DNA from: Phanerodontia chrysosporium
Taxonomy: Eukaryota; Basidiomycota; Agaricomycetes; Polyporales; Phanerochaetaceae
Assembly (NCBI GenBank): GCA_001910725.1
Contig: MJGA01000013.1
Location: 62,001 to 126,000 of the forward strand
Direction of reading: 5' to 3'
Length of the DNA: 64,000 nt
How positions within the stretch are numbered: position 1 is the first letter of the stretch; the number at the start of each line of letters is the position of its first letter. The translations under genes and the position numbers were made by a program. Shown one piece after another: positions 11,282 to 23,078 of the stretch. The notes beneath the pieces are model-generated. The model saw only the letters and a program-made list of their open reading frames with translations, was not told where the DNA came from and did no database searches.

Positions 11282-12426
11282 GCTCACGGTTTTATTCAGG
11301 TCTACTTGGAAATATTTGTCTCGCCTGGACATAGCTTTTGCGGTGACTCCAAGCTATGTGGAGCCACGGCGGCCCTCGAGCATCGTTTTTCGGAAATATT
11401 GGATGCCACGTGCGTCGTTCCCACGCATACTTTCCAGGCTCACGCGGAGACATCTTGTCTTCCACATCACACACGCTCACAACTCTGACGAGACTGGATG
11501 GCTTTCCGTAAGTCTAGAGACGAAATGTAAGCATCCGGGACGCTTGTGCCTTTCCTTGCCAAGGCAAGAGCGGGCTCCATTTTGTGCGGCGGACGGCCAG
11601 GACGTCGGCTAACACACTGTAATGCTTTTTTTCAGCTCCCGAGGCCTCCCAAGGCTTACAGACAGTCATCTACTCTCTGCGATCATACGATACCCAGGCT
11701 CGGTAAGCCCTTTGACTCCTGCACTCCGACGACAAATAATGGAGGTACACTAGCGTGCACAGCCTAGATCGTTGCGCCACGACGTCAGCTGTCCCAATAT
11801 CCAGCGACCTGATTGCTGTCCATCGGGATCTCTCTATGCTATGCCTATTGTGCAGGCTGTTCAGAACGCGGAGATACTGGCGGAGGCGGCACGTGGGTGC
11901 GCATGGGAACGTGTTATCGCGAAGAGCGGCGTGTCTGCGGGCAGCCTATTGGAACAAGAACGAATGCCCGACGGATCGCAGGCGACGCGGTATACATCAA
12001 ACGGGCGATGATGCGCGGACGTAGCGTGAGCAGCACCGTGGCAGCTACACCATATCCGTCGCCAGGGAAGGGCACAAGACCCACGCCTGCTCCATTCGCG
12101 GGAGCCCCTCGGACCTACGCTGCCCAGCCTCTGGCAGGCACCTACGACCGGGCATATGTGCGCGCCACGGCGTGCACAGCGCCCGTCCGCCTCCGGGTTG
12201 CCATCCCTGGCCGCCGCGAGTCGTCCAACTGTCGGTTTCGCAAACGTCCTCGCCCGAATCGCCTTCCCTGGGATGCCGCTCCGCACGGAGCCGATGGCCC
12301 TGTCGCAGTCTCGCCGCAGTCTCGCGGCCTGTGAACGGTGCTGCTCGTGCGGTTTAAAGCTCCAGCGATGCACCTCGTCGAAACACGTTCCCCCTCCCAC
12401 CCTCGCCGCTCCCGCGCTCGTCCTGC

Positions 12427-14028
12427 ATGGCCCACCCGCCCACAGACCTCGAGTCCTGCCACCGGCCCTCGCTCGACTCGCTCGAGACAAAATCAGAGAG
12501 CACCTGCGCAGAGAGCATCCAATCGCATTCAAAATGTGTCGAAGAAGAGTACCCCGATGGCGGCTGGCGCGCGTGGCTCACCGTCCTCGGCGCGTTCTTC
12601 GCGCTCATCTGCACGTTCGGCCAGCTCAGCTCGTTCGGGACGTTCCAGGCGTGGTACTCGGAGCATCAGCTCGCCGGCTATGCGCCCTCGACGATATCAT
12701 GGATAGGCTCCATCCAGCTCTTTGTCTTTTTCTTTTCGGTGGGTGTCCCTCCCACGAACGTCCTCCGTGCCGTGATACTAATGATGAACTGCAGGGCGGC
12801 TTCGTGGGACGCATCTATGATGCTTATGGCCCGCGGATGCTGATGATTCCTGGGACCTTTGTGCTGGTCATCAGCACGATGATCACGAGCATCTGCCAAA
12901 CGTACTACCAGTACATCCTCTCGCAGGGGATTCTGTTTGGCCTCGGCGTTGGCATGCTGTAAGTCCCCTCATGGCTGCCGACAGAGCTTGGCTTACGCCG
13001 CTGCGCTAGGTTCTACCCCTCACTCTCGGCGATATCAACTCATTTCAAGAAGTACCGCGCCACCGCGCTAGGGCTCGCGGTCTCAGGCTCGGGCGTAGGC
13101 AAGTACTGTCATCCACCACCTCACGCGGCGCTCGTCTGACCGTATACGCTCGCAGGCGGTGTCGTGTACCCCATCATGCTTCAGCGACTGTTCGCTTCCT
13201 GCGGCTTCGGCTGGGGCGTCCGCATCGCGGCTTCATCTGCCTGCTGTTGTGCGGCATCGCGTGCTGCACCGTCACGAGCCGGCTCGAGCGGCGCCAGGAG
13301 TCCGCGCCATGGTTCTCGTCCGCACCGCTGCGCGACGGGACCTTCATGCTCCTCGTCGCGGGCAGCGTCTTCGTCTCTCTTGGTGCGTCACATCCCGCCT
13401 CCTGGCCTCCCCCGCCGGCTGACGCACGGCGCAGGCCTGTTCATCCCGAACTTCTACATCGTCTCGTACGCGACGGACCACGGCGTGCCCGCGGGGACGG
13501 CCTTCTACGTGCTCGCGGTGCTCAACGGCGCGGGGATCGCGGGGCGGCTCGCGCCCGCGTGCGTCTCGGACGCCCTCGGGCGGTTCAACGTGCTGTGCCC
13601 GGCCGCGGCGTGTGCAGGGCTCGTGACGCTCGTCGGGTGGCCGCTCGCGGCGCACGGGCTCGGCGCGGCGATGGCGTTCGCGGCCGCGTTCGGGTTCTGC
13701 AGCGGCGCGTTCAACGCGCTCGTCGTGCCCTGCGTCGCGCAGGTCTCGGACATCGCCCAGATCGGCACGCGCGTCGGCATGCTGTACAGCGTCCTCGCCT
13801 TCCCGTGAGTCCCCCTCATGTTGCCCGCTTGTGTCTGGCTCGGGCGCTGACGGCGTGCTTGGATGTAGCTCTCTTGCGAGCGGACCCGCCGCGGGCGCCC
13901 TCCTCCGTGCTGCGCACGGCTCGTACGTCGGCATGATCGGCTTCAGCGGCGTGACCATCCTCGTCGGCTCGGTATTCTATGTCTGGGCGCGCCTGCGCCT
14001 TGACTCGCGGCCTTCCGCCCGGGTATAG
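12427..14028 (+). pseudogene. MFS transporter, monocarboxylate (MCT/MCH) type, with a one-base frameshift
   Basis: Six exons: 12427-12738, 12795-12958, 13010-13098, 13156-13381, 13434-13804, 13869-14028. The N-terminal cytosolic part ends in EEYPDGGWRAW, the signature start of TM1 in fungal MCH-type transporters. GRIYDAYGPRML marks the loop between TM2 and TM3, and ALGLAVSGSG lies in TM5. About 12 membrane segments are expected, total about 440 residues. Intron 3 uses a GC-AG donor (G|GCAAGT). In exon 4 the frame shifts by one base near 13230: codons before read ...GVRIA and the TM6 residues GFICLLLCGIACC follow in another frame with no room for an intron, so the exon sum is one base short of a multiple of three. 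This is either a real disabling deletion or a sequence error. Family members carry monocarboxylates or riboflavin; the substrate here is unknown. Confidence 0.85.
13099..13155 (+). other. GC-AG intron in the MFS gene
   Basis: The donor reads G|GCAAGT, the usual context for the minor GC-AG class, and the acceptor is CGCAG. Splicing restores the frame between GSGV and GGVVYPIML. Confidence 0.7.
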
Positions 14029-14581
14029 GCTGCTTTGAACTCCCTTGGACACGTAATTTATTATTCGTCAATGTATAGCAACTTGTAGCATAGTCAGTCA
14101 TCCACTCACGACCCACGCATTTCATCCACGGACACATTTTTATCGCTATGTACATACCCATCTGATTTTCTTGTTTTGCTATTTTTCTGAAGGGTGGGCA
14201 GCCTCACCAATCTCATCAGTCTTGCTTCGTTTCCTCCTGCTCATGGAGGCGTCCGCAGATACCACAGCGTCCGTTGCGGGTCTGATAGTAAGGCAGCTTG
14301 TTTGCTCTCCAGTCACAGCAAGACGCGGCCATGTTCTCCCGCCAAAACTCGATGCACGGTGAATCCAGACTGTTGAGCGAGTTGCGCCACTCAAAGCGAC
14401 GGAATCATTGGATAATTGATATTGACACAACGAGCGGGGGTTCCAAATGACATTACGACGAACGAGCCTGAATGACGAGAATATAATCTGTAGTACCAAA
14501 GGCAGGGGCGAGATATGGACTAAACAGGAGATAGAGTTATAGAGACCGTACAGAAGATGGATATATCAGTGACTTCTTAGG
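14029..14581. other. Convergent intergenic region
   Basis: Lies between the 3' ends of the MFS gene (plus) and the EB1 gene (minus). AT-richer than its flanks and without a gene-like frame; it should contain both transcript termini. Confidence 0.6.
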
Positions 14582-15667
14582 TTAGAAGGTCTCTTCCTCG
14601 TCGACAGCCGGCTCCGGCACCTCAAAGCCATCCTGGCCACGCCCATGAGCTTGGGGATCACGACTCGAACACGCCAGCACGCACCTCGGTCGAGTAGAGA
14701 ATCTTCTGGATGTCTCGCAGGGTTGGGTCGTCCTTGCCCTCACTCTCGACGACCTCGAGCTGTTGCTGAACTAGGATCTCGATGTCGCGGAGCTGAAACA
14801 AGGATTGTGAGCGATCACGTGACATGGCAACGGCGTGAAGAGCCACAGCGCGGGCTCAACAAGAGACACCACACGCGGAGGAAGGGCAGCGCAGACGCAC
14901 CTTGGCAAAGTAAAAGTCACGCTCCTTCTCGAGGCCCTCGAGGTGTGTCGACATCTCGGCGAGCTGCGCGCGGAGCTGCTGGACGGCCTCGTTGGGCTGC
15001 GCCGACGCGGCGCGGGGCCCGCCGATCGGTGTGCGGCCGCCTGCGCGGGCACTGCTGGCGCCGAGGCCGGCGGTGCGCGTGGTGGGTGCGAGCGGGGCGA
15101 TCGTCGCGGGCGGGTCGGTCGGCGCGCCCTTGCGGCGTGCGACGGGGTCGTAGCCCTGGCCGCCGTAGTTCGAGTCCCAGAAACGCTTCGCCCACTGCAG
15201 AAACTCGAGGTTGTCCCTGGGCACGCGGATGCGCGGGTCAGAGCGACGCGGAGGGAGGACGGTCAGCGATGGCGGACGTACTGCATCTTGCACTTGACGA
15301 GCTTCTCGACGGGGATCGGCTGTGTTTCCTCGGGGTCAGACTAGAAGCCCTGGATGCCAGGACAGGCGACGCACCTTGTCGATCTTGTGTGCGCGGAAGA
15401 CGTTCTGGAGGATCTTGAAGTTTGCGATGAACTCGTACTCGTGCTTGGCGTTCATCTTCACCCGTGTCATTGGGACATCACCTGGGGGTAGCTGCTCGTT
15501 AGCATATCGTCTGCGTGCCGCTCAGAGCGAGATGGGAGGTATTGACCGAAAATCGAGTCCATGATCTGGCAGTAGGCACCTCCGGTTCCGCACTGCTCGA
15601 TTTTCGTGTAGTTGACCTGGAGGAGGTCGTTGAGCCACGCCAGAAGCTCCGTTCGTGATTCGCCCAT
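14582..15667 (-). CDS. mal3: EB1/RP family microtubule plus-end-tracking protein
   Basis: Six exons: 15667-15547, 15481-15375, 15319-15282, 15216-14901, 14792-14685, 14632-14582, giving 246 residues. The N-terminal calponin-homology domain (about residues 1-115) has the family hallmarks: [44 protein letters not shown] and [21 protein letters not shown] Ser/Pro/Ala-rich linker follows, then the EB homology coiled coil (about 165-225) with [20 protein letters not shown]. The protein ends in an acidic tail finishing ETF; most EB1 tails end EEY/F, so the terminal aromatic is kept while the preceding residue differs. Role: binds growing microtubule ends and recruits CAP-Gly and SxIP partners. It shares a divergent promoter of about 270 bp with the F-box gene at 15937. 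The symbol is by homology to the fission-yeast gene. Confidence 0.93.
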
Positions 15668-15936
15668 GTCGTCTTGCTGGCCGCGAGGAGTGTGGAAGAG
15701 AGTGGTCGGAACGACGAGGGATCAGAGATGGTGGGCGGTGACAAGCGTTGGCTTCAGCTTGCCGCCCAGCGTTCCTCTTTCTTCGACCACCATCTTCTCG
15801 CCAAAACCACAGCCGCCCCTCGCGTCGGATAGTGCGCATCTCGTGAACTTGTGCTGAAAGTGAGGAACAGTCTGCGATCCAAGGTACGCGAGACTTGCTC
15901 CTCCGCGACGCCACTCCTCCAACTCCCGCAGTTGCC

Positions 15937-17074
15937 ATGCAGGAGAACGCCCTGCCTGTTGAGGTCCTCGACAGGATAATCCAGTTCTCTGCCCCGCAAG
16001 AGATCCTGGCCTTGAGCTGTACGTCCAGACGGCTTCAACCGCTCGCTGAAGCTAGGCTCTACGAAGTTATCATACTTCGCGACAATGCGATCGCCTTTCG
16101 GGCGTGTCAGGCTCTTGCGACGCGAGACTTTGTCCGCTGCGCATACGTGAAACGCTTCTGGCTCTGGCAGGACCAACGGCTCTGCGAACGCGGACCAATG
16201 CCTGAACCCTTTTGGCGGCTCATCCAGACCGTGCTCACGAAGATGGCAAACCTAGACAGCCTGTACCTATATGACGACTCCTTGTCAAACACATGGATCT
16301 TCCAGGCCCAGCTGCCGTTCCAACTGAATGAGCTATACTTGAACTTTCGCTGGGACGACAAACTCGTCTCCTTTCTTGAACGGCAGGATCGTCTAAAGTT
16401 CCTGGCCATGACCACTGTCCCTTATGACGAGGAGGTGCCGCATCGCGCACCACAGGCGGGCAGTCTGCCTGCACTTGAGACAGTCGAGGCCCCCATGCAC
16501 GTCGCGTTCGACCTGCTCGCATGCAACATCGCGCGCATGTCCTTCATGATCGACGACGACAACGCGCTGCTCTTCCCTAGCTTCCTGGACGCGATGGCGA
16601 GCACGAACAAGACGCTGCGCAGCCTGCACGTCATCGCCGTCCCCGAGTTCCTCGCGGCGGACACCCTGCAGGTCCTGGGGTCGTCGGTCCTGGGAACGAC
16701 GCTGCGGCACGTCGGCGTGCTGTCGCTGCCCCTCCAAGACGTGCGTCCGCCTCGCCTCGCATGACGGCATCCGTGTTGACTTTTAGACTGACACACAGCG
16801 CCACCACTTCCACCGATCGCTGCTCGCCTTCTCGCGGCTCGAGGTGCTGCAGGTGGATGTCGCGCACTGGCAGAACGGCCCCATGATGCCGCACTCCAAC
16901 CGCCTGCTGGCGACCGAGCTTCGGACGTACTGTCCCAGCCTGACGCGGATCGTATTCTGGCAAGGCGCGAGCGAGGCCGTCTGGCGCTACGACGACGAGA
17001 CCGGACAGTGGAAGGGCCAGCAGCTGCCCGGTCCACGCTACGTACAGCGTGAAACTCTCTGGCGTGAGTTCTGA
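15937..17074 (+). CDS. F-box protein
   Basis: Two exons: 15937-16740 and 16799-17074, giving 359 residues. The N-terminus carries an F-box (LPVEVLDRIIQFSAPQEILALS, then CTSRRLQPLAEARLYEVI), the Skp1-binding module of SCF ubiquitin ligases. The rest contains leucine-rich segments of the kind seen in Agaricomycete F-box proteins (LYLYDDSLSNTW, LNELYLNFRWDD), ending YVQRETLWREF. The substrate is not predictable. Agaricomycetes carry large numbers of such genes. Confidence 0.85.
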
Positions 17075-17775
17075 AGACACGGGATCTGATCGTAAGCCGT
17101 GTGGTAAGCGTCGGCTCTGGTCTTCCGCGCCCCGTGCATCGCTGATATGCAAGTATCGCAATAGGCCTCGGTTGCCTTTCCTGGCGGGGGCACAGGGATT
17201 AGAGTCCACTAGTGTCTTCGCCATAGATCCGACAGGGACAAAGGGACAGGGAACGTGTAGATGAGTCACAGGAAATCGATCTTTGGTCTCGCTGTTGTAT
17301 CGGTGATTATGGATGATCTCTCCCTGGGAAGGACATACACCGCCGGCGGCTGCGAGGTCTGTGTCGTGCTTTGGCCGGTAACATGTCCTTTGGCCCATTC
17401 GCTCAAGGTTTCTGTCTTTCCCTCCGTCTGCATCAGCCACGCCCCTCGGCCCTGCATCATGGACGCTCGCACCGTGACTCCTCGGGTCCGGCATCCGCCG
17501 CGTGTTCCCCAGCTCTATCTGTATCCGGGTACAGAGGCGTCCAAAGCTGCCGCTGCTCCCGGGGCACGCGGTGCGCGGACAGTGCCTCAACCCAGTCCCA
17601 GCGTACCTTTAATGACGGGGGCTTATGAAAATGGCGCTGCCATGGCCCCTTCCGCACGGACAATCCGCTTTGTGCTTTAGCTCTCCCCACATCGTGTTCG
17701 CACACTTCATCTCCCGCCTTTGTCCCTCCCCCTTCCCCGCACGCCTATATTTCCCCCTGCCTGCGAGCCCAGAAG
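17075..17775. other. Intergenic region upstream of the Ser-rich protein gene
   Basis: Contains an open frame at 17261-17680 without recognisable domain or paralogue; I treat it as promoter sequence. CT-rich tracts just before 17776 are typical of fungal core promoters. Confidence 0.5.
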
Positions 17776-18346
17776 ATGCCGCACAGCACCATCTCCTCCC
17801 ACTCCAGCTCCAAGTCCTCCGTCTACTCAGACATGTCTGCCTCGTCCTCCACGTCGAGCACCCCTGCCGCGTCCATCGCCGCGCTGCCGAGCTTCACCCA
17901 CTCGCTCTCCGCGTTCCCGACGATGACCGCCGTCTCGAGCGACATGGTGCACTACGGCACGCTCGGGCGCGCCAAACAGGCAAGCGAGGCCAAGGTACGT
18001 CCTTTTGCGCCCGCACACCCGGCCCAGCCACTGACGACGCCACCCGGCCGTGCACAGCTGAACACCGCGCTGCAGGCGACGCGCCAGAAGCTGCCCGGGT
18101 CGCCACAGTCGCCCCTGGTACGTCACGCCCGTTCTGCGTCCCTGCCGTGTCTGGACATGCGCGCTGACACCCCGCCCCTCGCAGACGTCGCCTCTGAGCT
18201 TCCCCCTCGAGCTCCCCGACGAGGACCAGGCGCTCGTGATCCCCCGGCGCAAATCCAAGAGCTCATCTGTGCGTTGACCTGCTGTCGTCGCTCCACCCGG
18301 GGATTGGCTGACGCGCCGCCGGCTGCAGAGCAAGGGCGGACACTGA
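17776..18346 (+). CDS. Small Ser/Thr-rich protein
   Basis: Four exons: 17776-17994, 18058-18117, 18185-18268, 18329-18346, giving 126 residues, with all donors GTACGT or GTGCGT and all phases zero. The N-terminal third is almost pure Ser/Thr (MPHSTISSHSSSKSSVYSD). The middle has HYGTLGRAKQASEAKLNTAL, and the C-terminus is acidic then basic (LPDEDQALVIPRRKSK). No signal peptide or membrane segment. Probably an intrinsically disordered intracellular protein; phosphorylation is plausible but inferred. Confidence 0.7.
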
Positions 18347-18872
18347 CCGTCCGAACATCCACCCATGCACTTCAGCAACCCCTGGCGGCACATCGGAAGC
18401 ACGATACCACGACAGCACTTAACATTATTCCTCATTTTCCCATTCTGTATTCTTCATCCTCTATTTCCTTTGGGGCTAAGGCGGGTTAGAACAGCGTTTC
18501 ACGAGCGTCCACGACCATCCAGCATTCAACATCCACTTCTGTACCACTAGCATTAATTCCTCATCTCACCATGTTCCATGCTTCGTCTACGGTGTATAAT
18601 AACATGTCACACGGAGCAACGTCGGACGGCCACGGCGCCACTCCTGGTATCGTAGTTATCTTTATACTGCTTAATGGACATCGGGTATACATCATCAACC
18701 GACTGTGCAGGAGGACAGAGTGCGAGAACGCGGAGCGGAGAACGGACACAGGAAGTAAAAGAGAGTCCTAGATGCGAGTGTAGATACTGACCTGCGAGCA
18801 AAGCAGGAGACAAGAGGAAAACCCCGAGTAAGCCCACCATCCAATCCGCACGCGAAGCGTGTAATGCCCGCT
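18347..18872. other. Convergent intergenic region
   Basis: Between the 3' ends of the Ser-rich gene and chitin synthase. T-rich and C-rich runs but no gene-like frame. Confidence 0.6.
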
Positions 18873-21800
18873 CTATTCGCCCGCGAATAAGCGTACAAGC
18901 ATGTACGTCGTCGACCCGACGAAGCGGACGACTGCCAAGAGAGGTGTTGCGCGTCAGCGTCAGCGTCCAGTTGGGGCCCGACCAATGGCGTGCAAAAATA
19001 AGTACGCACAGGCGAGTCCGGCGACGGAGAAGAGGATGAAGGCCATGTAGCCGTTGACGGTGTTGTGCGCGCCCTTGTCGGCGGCCTTGCCTGTCGCGGT
19101 GCTGCCTCGGCACAGCCGCAACGCTGCAGTGTCAGCACGGGAGCCCCTGCGGGCGATAGAGTTTCGCGAAGCACGCACACAATGATGGCCGCCAGCAGGG
19201 CCTAGGAAAGCGCGAGATTAGCACGCTCGCCCCAGCGTCGACAATCACGAGGCACACTCACGTTCGACAGAGTCCAGGCGAGCAGAACCTAAATGCATAG
19301 CCTGCGGTTAGCCACCCATGGAAATCTGTCCCATGAGGCCTGAGACACGCACGCTGGAAAAAGCAGGCCCGGTGTGAGATTCCGCGAACGCGCGTGAGAT
19401 TACGAGAGGACGACTCACTTGGTACGGAAGCTGCGGTAGTAGTCCTCCTGTTCGGTCTGTGGATCTGGCTTCGGTTCCGATTTCGGAGGTTTGGTCGACA
19501 GCACCGCGATGGCGTCTTCGTACGCAGCGTTGATATCTGTCTGCGCGGCGACGACTTCGACTTCGACCTCGTTCGCGTTCTTGCCGGCGTTCACTACGCC
19601 AAGATCCGTCTGCGGCTTGTTATCGCCCTTCGTGCCCCACGAGACGTCGCTACACAAGCGGTTCAGATCGCTACACACGCTGCCGCGTGCTCGACACCAC
19701 TCACTGTACGTTGGAGAACTGCGGCAGGGACGTTAGTTACGAGAGCGCTGTCCCGACCACTAGGATCACGTACCGCGTAGACGTTGAGAACATTGATGTA
19801 CGAAGGCGCCAGGAGCACGTATTGAATGAAGGAGGTGACCATGTGCCACGGCTCGAACTGTCGGGCGGGGACCGAAAGCTGAGCACTCGTGCCAGATGCG
19901 GGATGCGCGCGGAGAACTCACGAAGATGAGGGATGCGAGGATGTACAGCCCCAGCGTGGCGAGCAGGGAGATAACGATGTTACGGAAGATGGCGTTTGTA
20001 AAAAGCGACGAGACAGTGAGCGGTCCATCCGACTTCACGATGTTGTCCACGCCCTTGAACGCGAGGAAGAAGGCCGCGATCTGGTGATGCCCCGAGCGGA
20101 TCGGTGAGATTCGCGCCTCCGATAAGAGTTTCGTCCACTTACGGTCATGTACACCGTGATCACGGCAAAGCCGACGAATGCCATCGTGTAGAACCACTTC
20201 GCCCCCTGCGGCCGGTTGCCCAAGGCGAGGAGGAAACATGTGACGAGGAGCCCGACATACATGTATTCGAGAATGATGTTCACGATGTGGATTCCCTTCC
20301 CGAGATGGAAGGACGGGTCTTCCATTGATTCGCTGAGAATGACGAACGATATAAAGTAATTCCCCTAGGCAAGACATGGTCAGATGCAAGGCTGCCGCGC
20401 CGCTCGAACACTGGAGACGCACAAGAGCGAACCACGAGAAGATGAGGTTGAACAGCTGGTATAGCATTTCCACATGAATCCAGAACTTCCGCAGCACGCT
20501 GTGGGACGACCGGTAGATGTAGTGGAAGTGGAAGGTACTATGAATGGCGGCGAAGAACGAGCCGTTCAACCAGCGCCGACGTTGTGAGATGAGCTCCGGC
20601 ACCTGAAAGAACGTCAGTTTTGACTACCGAACGAGCGATCCCGAAAGTGGCTGCTAACCTGGTCAGGAACGTCGGTCACAGCGTATGCAGACTTTACATA
20701 GTGCAGGATCCATGATCCGCCTCGTTTGGACACGAGTTCCCAGCACAGGATCTGAGAGAACGGTAAGCTTTAGGGGGTACCCGTGCGTAACTTAATCTCG
20801 ACTTACACGATCCTCTGCGAGATACATGTTCGCAGTGAAGATGTCAGCACCCGCGCCGTGCTGCAGAGAAGGCGCTCAGCGGATATACGACATCCAAGAT
20901 ATTTCCGGTGCGCACCATCTTCTCGCCAAGGAAATACTTCTGCAGCGGACCTTCCCCGGTAACATCGTTCTGCAGCGCAATATACCGGTACGCACTGAAG
21001 GCACCCGGAAGCACGGAGATGTATCCGAAAACGGACTCGAGGGGCTTGTCCAGGATATTCGACATCTTGTACTCAAAGTTCTGCGCTGCGACTGGTCACG
21101 GTGCCGGTCAGCACCTGCGGGGGCCGGGACGGCCGGGCGGAGCACGTACCGAGCGGGTTGATCAGGTTCTGCCCGTACTTGCCCTTCAGCGCGACAATCT
21201 CGCCGCAGGCGCCGCCGACATTGGAGTTGATGTCAAACGCCTTCCACAGGTGGTAGATCGAGGTCGGGCCGGGCATCGTGCCTACGTCAAGCAGCACGCA
21301 GACGTTGGGCTCGAGGATCGGGCCGAACGCGTTGAAGAACCAGCGGTGCGAGTTGATCTTCTTCTGGTTCTTCTCCTTGAGGCAGAAGATGATTTGCACG
21401 GGCACGAAGCCCTTCTCCGCGCCTTCGATCTTCATGGAGGGCGACACGGAGACTGCACGCACGTCAGACGCAGATCATGTGGGGCGAAACGCACAGCACT
21501 CACTCTGTGTCGTGTACTCATAAATATGCGCTGTGACGGCTTTCCCATTCACGTAGTTCTGGGCACGCGGGAGGCGGTCAGGGCTCGCGCGACACAGCAA
21601 GGCAAGTACGGCCGACGTACCTTCGCAACACCGTCCTGGTACGCTCCCATGGTAGCAATGACGCTCAGCGTCCGCGAGTTGATCTTCTGGCGACCGTCAG
21701 ACACGATGCAGACGACGACCTTCTTCCAGCCGTCCTTGCCCCAGGTCTTGCTGCGGTCGCGCTTGCAGAGATGCGCGACGTTCTTCATGACGCCGTGCAT

Positions 21801-22665
21801 CGTCCGGCAGAAGAGCTCCTCGTCCTCGTTGTACATCGTCATCACGATGAAGAGCTCCGTGCGGCGCGGCGGGTCGTAGTGCACCTGGCGCAGCGTGAAG
21901 CCGCTGTCCTTGAAGTCGTTCGGGTCGCACGTCGCGGCCGAGTAGCGCATGTGCGTGAACTCGCGGTCCGTCTTCTGCGCGCACATCTGCAGCAGCTTCG
22001 TCGGCACCGGCGAGTCGAGCACGAAGTTGCCGTGGAAGAGCTCGACCTTCTTGATCGTCTTGTACCGCCGCGGGACGCGCTGCGGGATGCGGCCGTACCG
22101 GATGTTGCTCTCGGACTTGTCGTCTGGCGCGACGGGGTCGTATTCGCCGGGCACCGACACCGGCGGGTTGTCGCGGCGCAACAGGGGTATGTCACCCGTG
22201 TCTGTGTCGAAGTCGTCCTGCTGCTCTGGGGCGTCATAGGATCCGCCCGGAGCTAGTGTATACGACGAGGGCACAGGCGAGGGTTGTATGCCGGATTGCA
22301 GTGGTGGTGGGGATGCCGCATGCAGATGGCTTTGATACGGGTCAAGATAGCCTGGCCCTGCCTGCGGATGCAGCGGAGGTGAATGGTACGCGTCCACCGG
22401 AGGTTGTCCAGGAGTGGCAAATGGATCTACGTGGAGGGGCTGGAAAGGTTGGTGTTCATGCTCATAAAGATTTGGAGATGGTGAAGGGTGAAGGTCGTAA
22501 GGGTTTGGGGTCGTCGATGGATGCTGGTCGTAAGGATGTGGACTCGTGGGCGGGTACTGGCCATAGCCGTCGTCGTGATACGTCTGTCTGTTGTCATACT
22601 GTTCAAAGGATTAGAGAGATACCAAGAGAAGGATATCGGGCACGTACAGGAGGAAACTGCGACAT
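18873..22665 (-). CDS. Chitin synthase, division 1 (class I-III type), family GT2
   Basis: Eighteen exons: 22665-22648, 22598-21621, 21558-21504, 21452-21150, 21091-20916, 20860-20807, 20751-20659, 20602-20423, 20364-20143, 20080-19922, 19857-19774, 19718-19705, 19649-19419, 19353 (one base), 19288-19262, 19201-19179, 19101-19010, 18931-18873. They sum to 2,769 nt and 922 residues. It polymerises UDP-GlcNAc into chitin at the plasma membrane. The N-terminal 200 residues are Pro/Tyr/His-rich and disordered. Then come the division-1 N-domain, the GT2 core ([40 protein letters not shown]), the AEDRILCWE motif, the product-site [13 protein letters not shown], five to seven C-terminal membrane segments, the cytosolic [10 protein letters not shown] block, and a final membrane helix ending RLFAGE. 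It is divergently transcribed from the acetyltransferase at 23079. Confidence 0.95.
19353..19353 (-). other. Apparent one-nucleotide exon in chitin synthase
   Basis: Between exons 19649-19419 (ending ACC AA) and 19288-19262 (starting GTT CTG), two introns with good signals abut a single C. One intron, 19418-19354, has GTGAGT and a polypyrimidine CTTTTTCCAG. The other, 19352-19289, has GTGCGT, a GGCTAAC branch and TTTAG. Including the C gives the conserved TNVLLAW and closes the 2,769-nt frame; omitting it breaks the frame. Confidence 0.65.
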
Positions 22666-23078
22666 CGTTGCTGAGGTCGTGCAAGGTGCAGCACGGGTAT
22701 ATGAGGTGCTTCGCGGAGGCTGTGAAGCGTAGTTTAATCTGACTTGGATGTCGTGCCTGCCTTGCCCAGCCTCCTCGCTGCCGGGATGGGGTCTCCTGGA
22801 GGATCGCTCTGCTAGAGAATACGGGCTGAGAGCACGCAGGAGAGATAGGGTGCAAGGAGGTGGAAGCTGGTGCTAGAGAGCGGTGAGGGCTGGTCTCACC
22901 TCGAGGCTAGCCAAAATAGGCAACAATTGTGAGAGATTGATCCCATTTTCTCCCCAATCTTGGCACGAAACACGCTCTAATATGACGCAGTTTCACTGCT
23001 TTTCTTGCGAAACATACCCCGTTGAGCTCCGTAGTCCTGCTCAATCCCCCGTCCACATCTCTTTGTGCCACCACGACC
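22666..23078. promoter_or_regulatory. Divergent promoter: chitin synthase / acetyltransferase
   Basis: About 410 bp separate the two start codons, which face away from each other. No other gene fits, so it must hold both promoters. No unambiguous operator motif recognised. Confidence 0.6.

Larger units (their letters stand above)
9025..12426. other. Long region without a recognised gene
   Basis: About 3.4 kb with only short open frames. The stretch 9190-10065 is one half of an inverted duplication whose partner is at about 27410-28120. Parts look like decayed coding exons (for example a frame around 9160-9285 followed by a possible donor), but no intact model emerges. A low-confidence frame at 10940-11281 is listed separately. 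The right end serves as the 5' region of the transporter gene at 12427. Confidence 0.5.

Noticed and set aside
17261..17680. 139-residue open frame between the F-box and Ser-rich genes
   Set aside because: Lies in the expected promoter, no recognisable family, and the same interval is open on the other strand.
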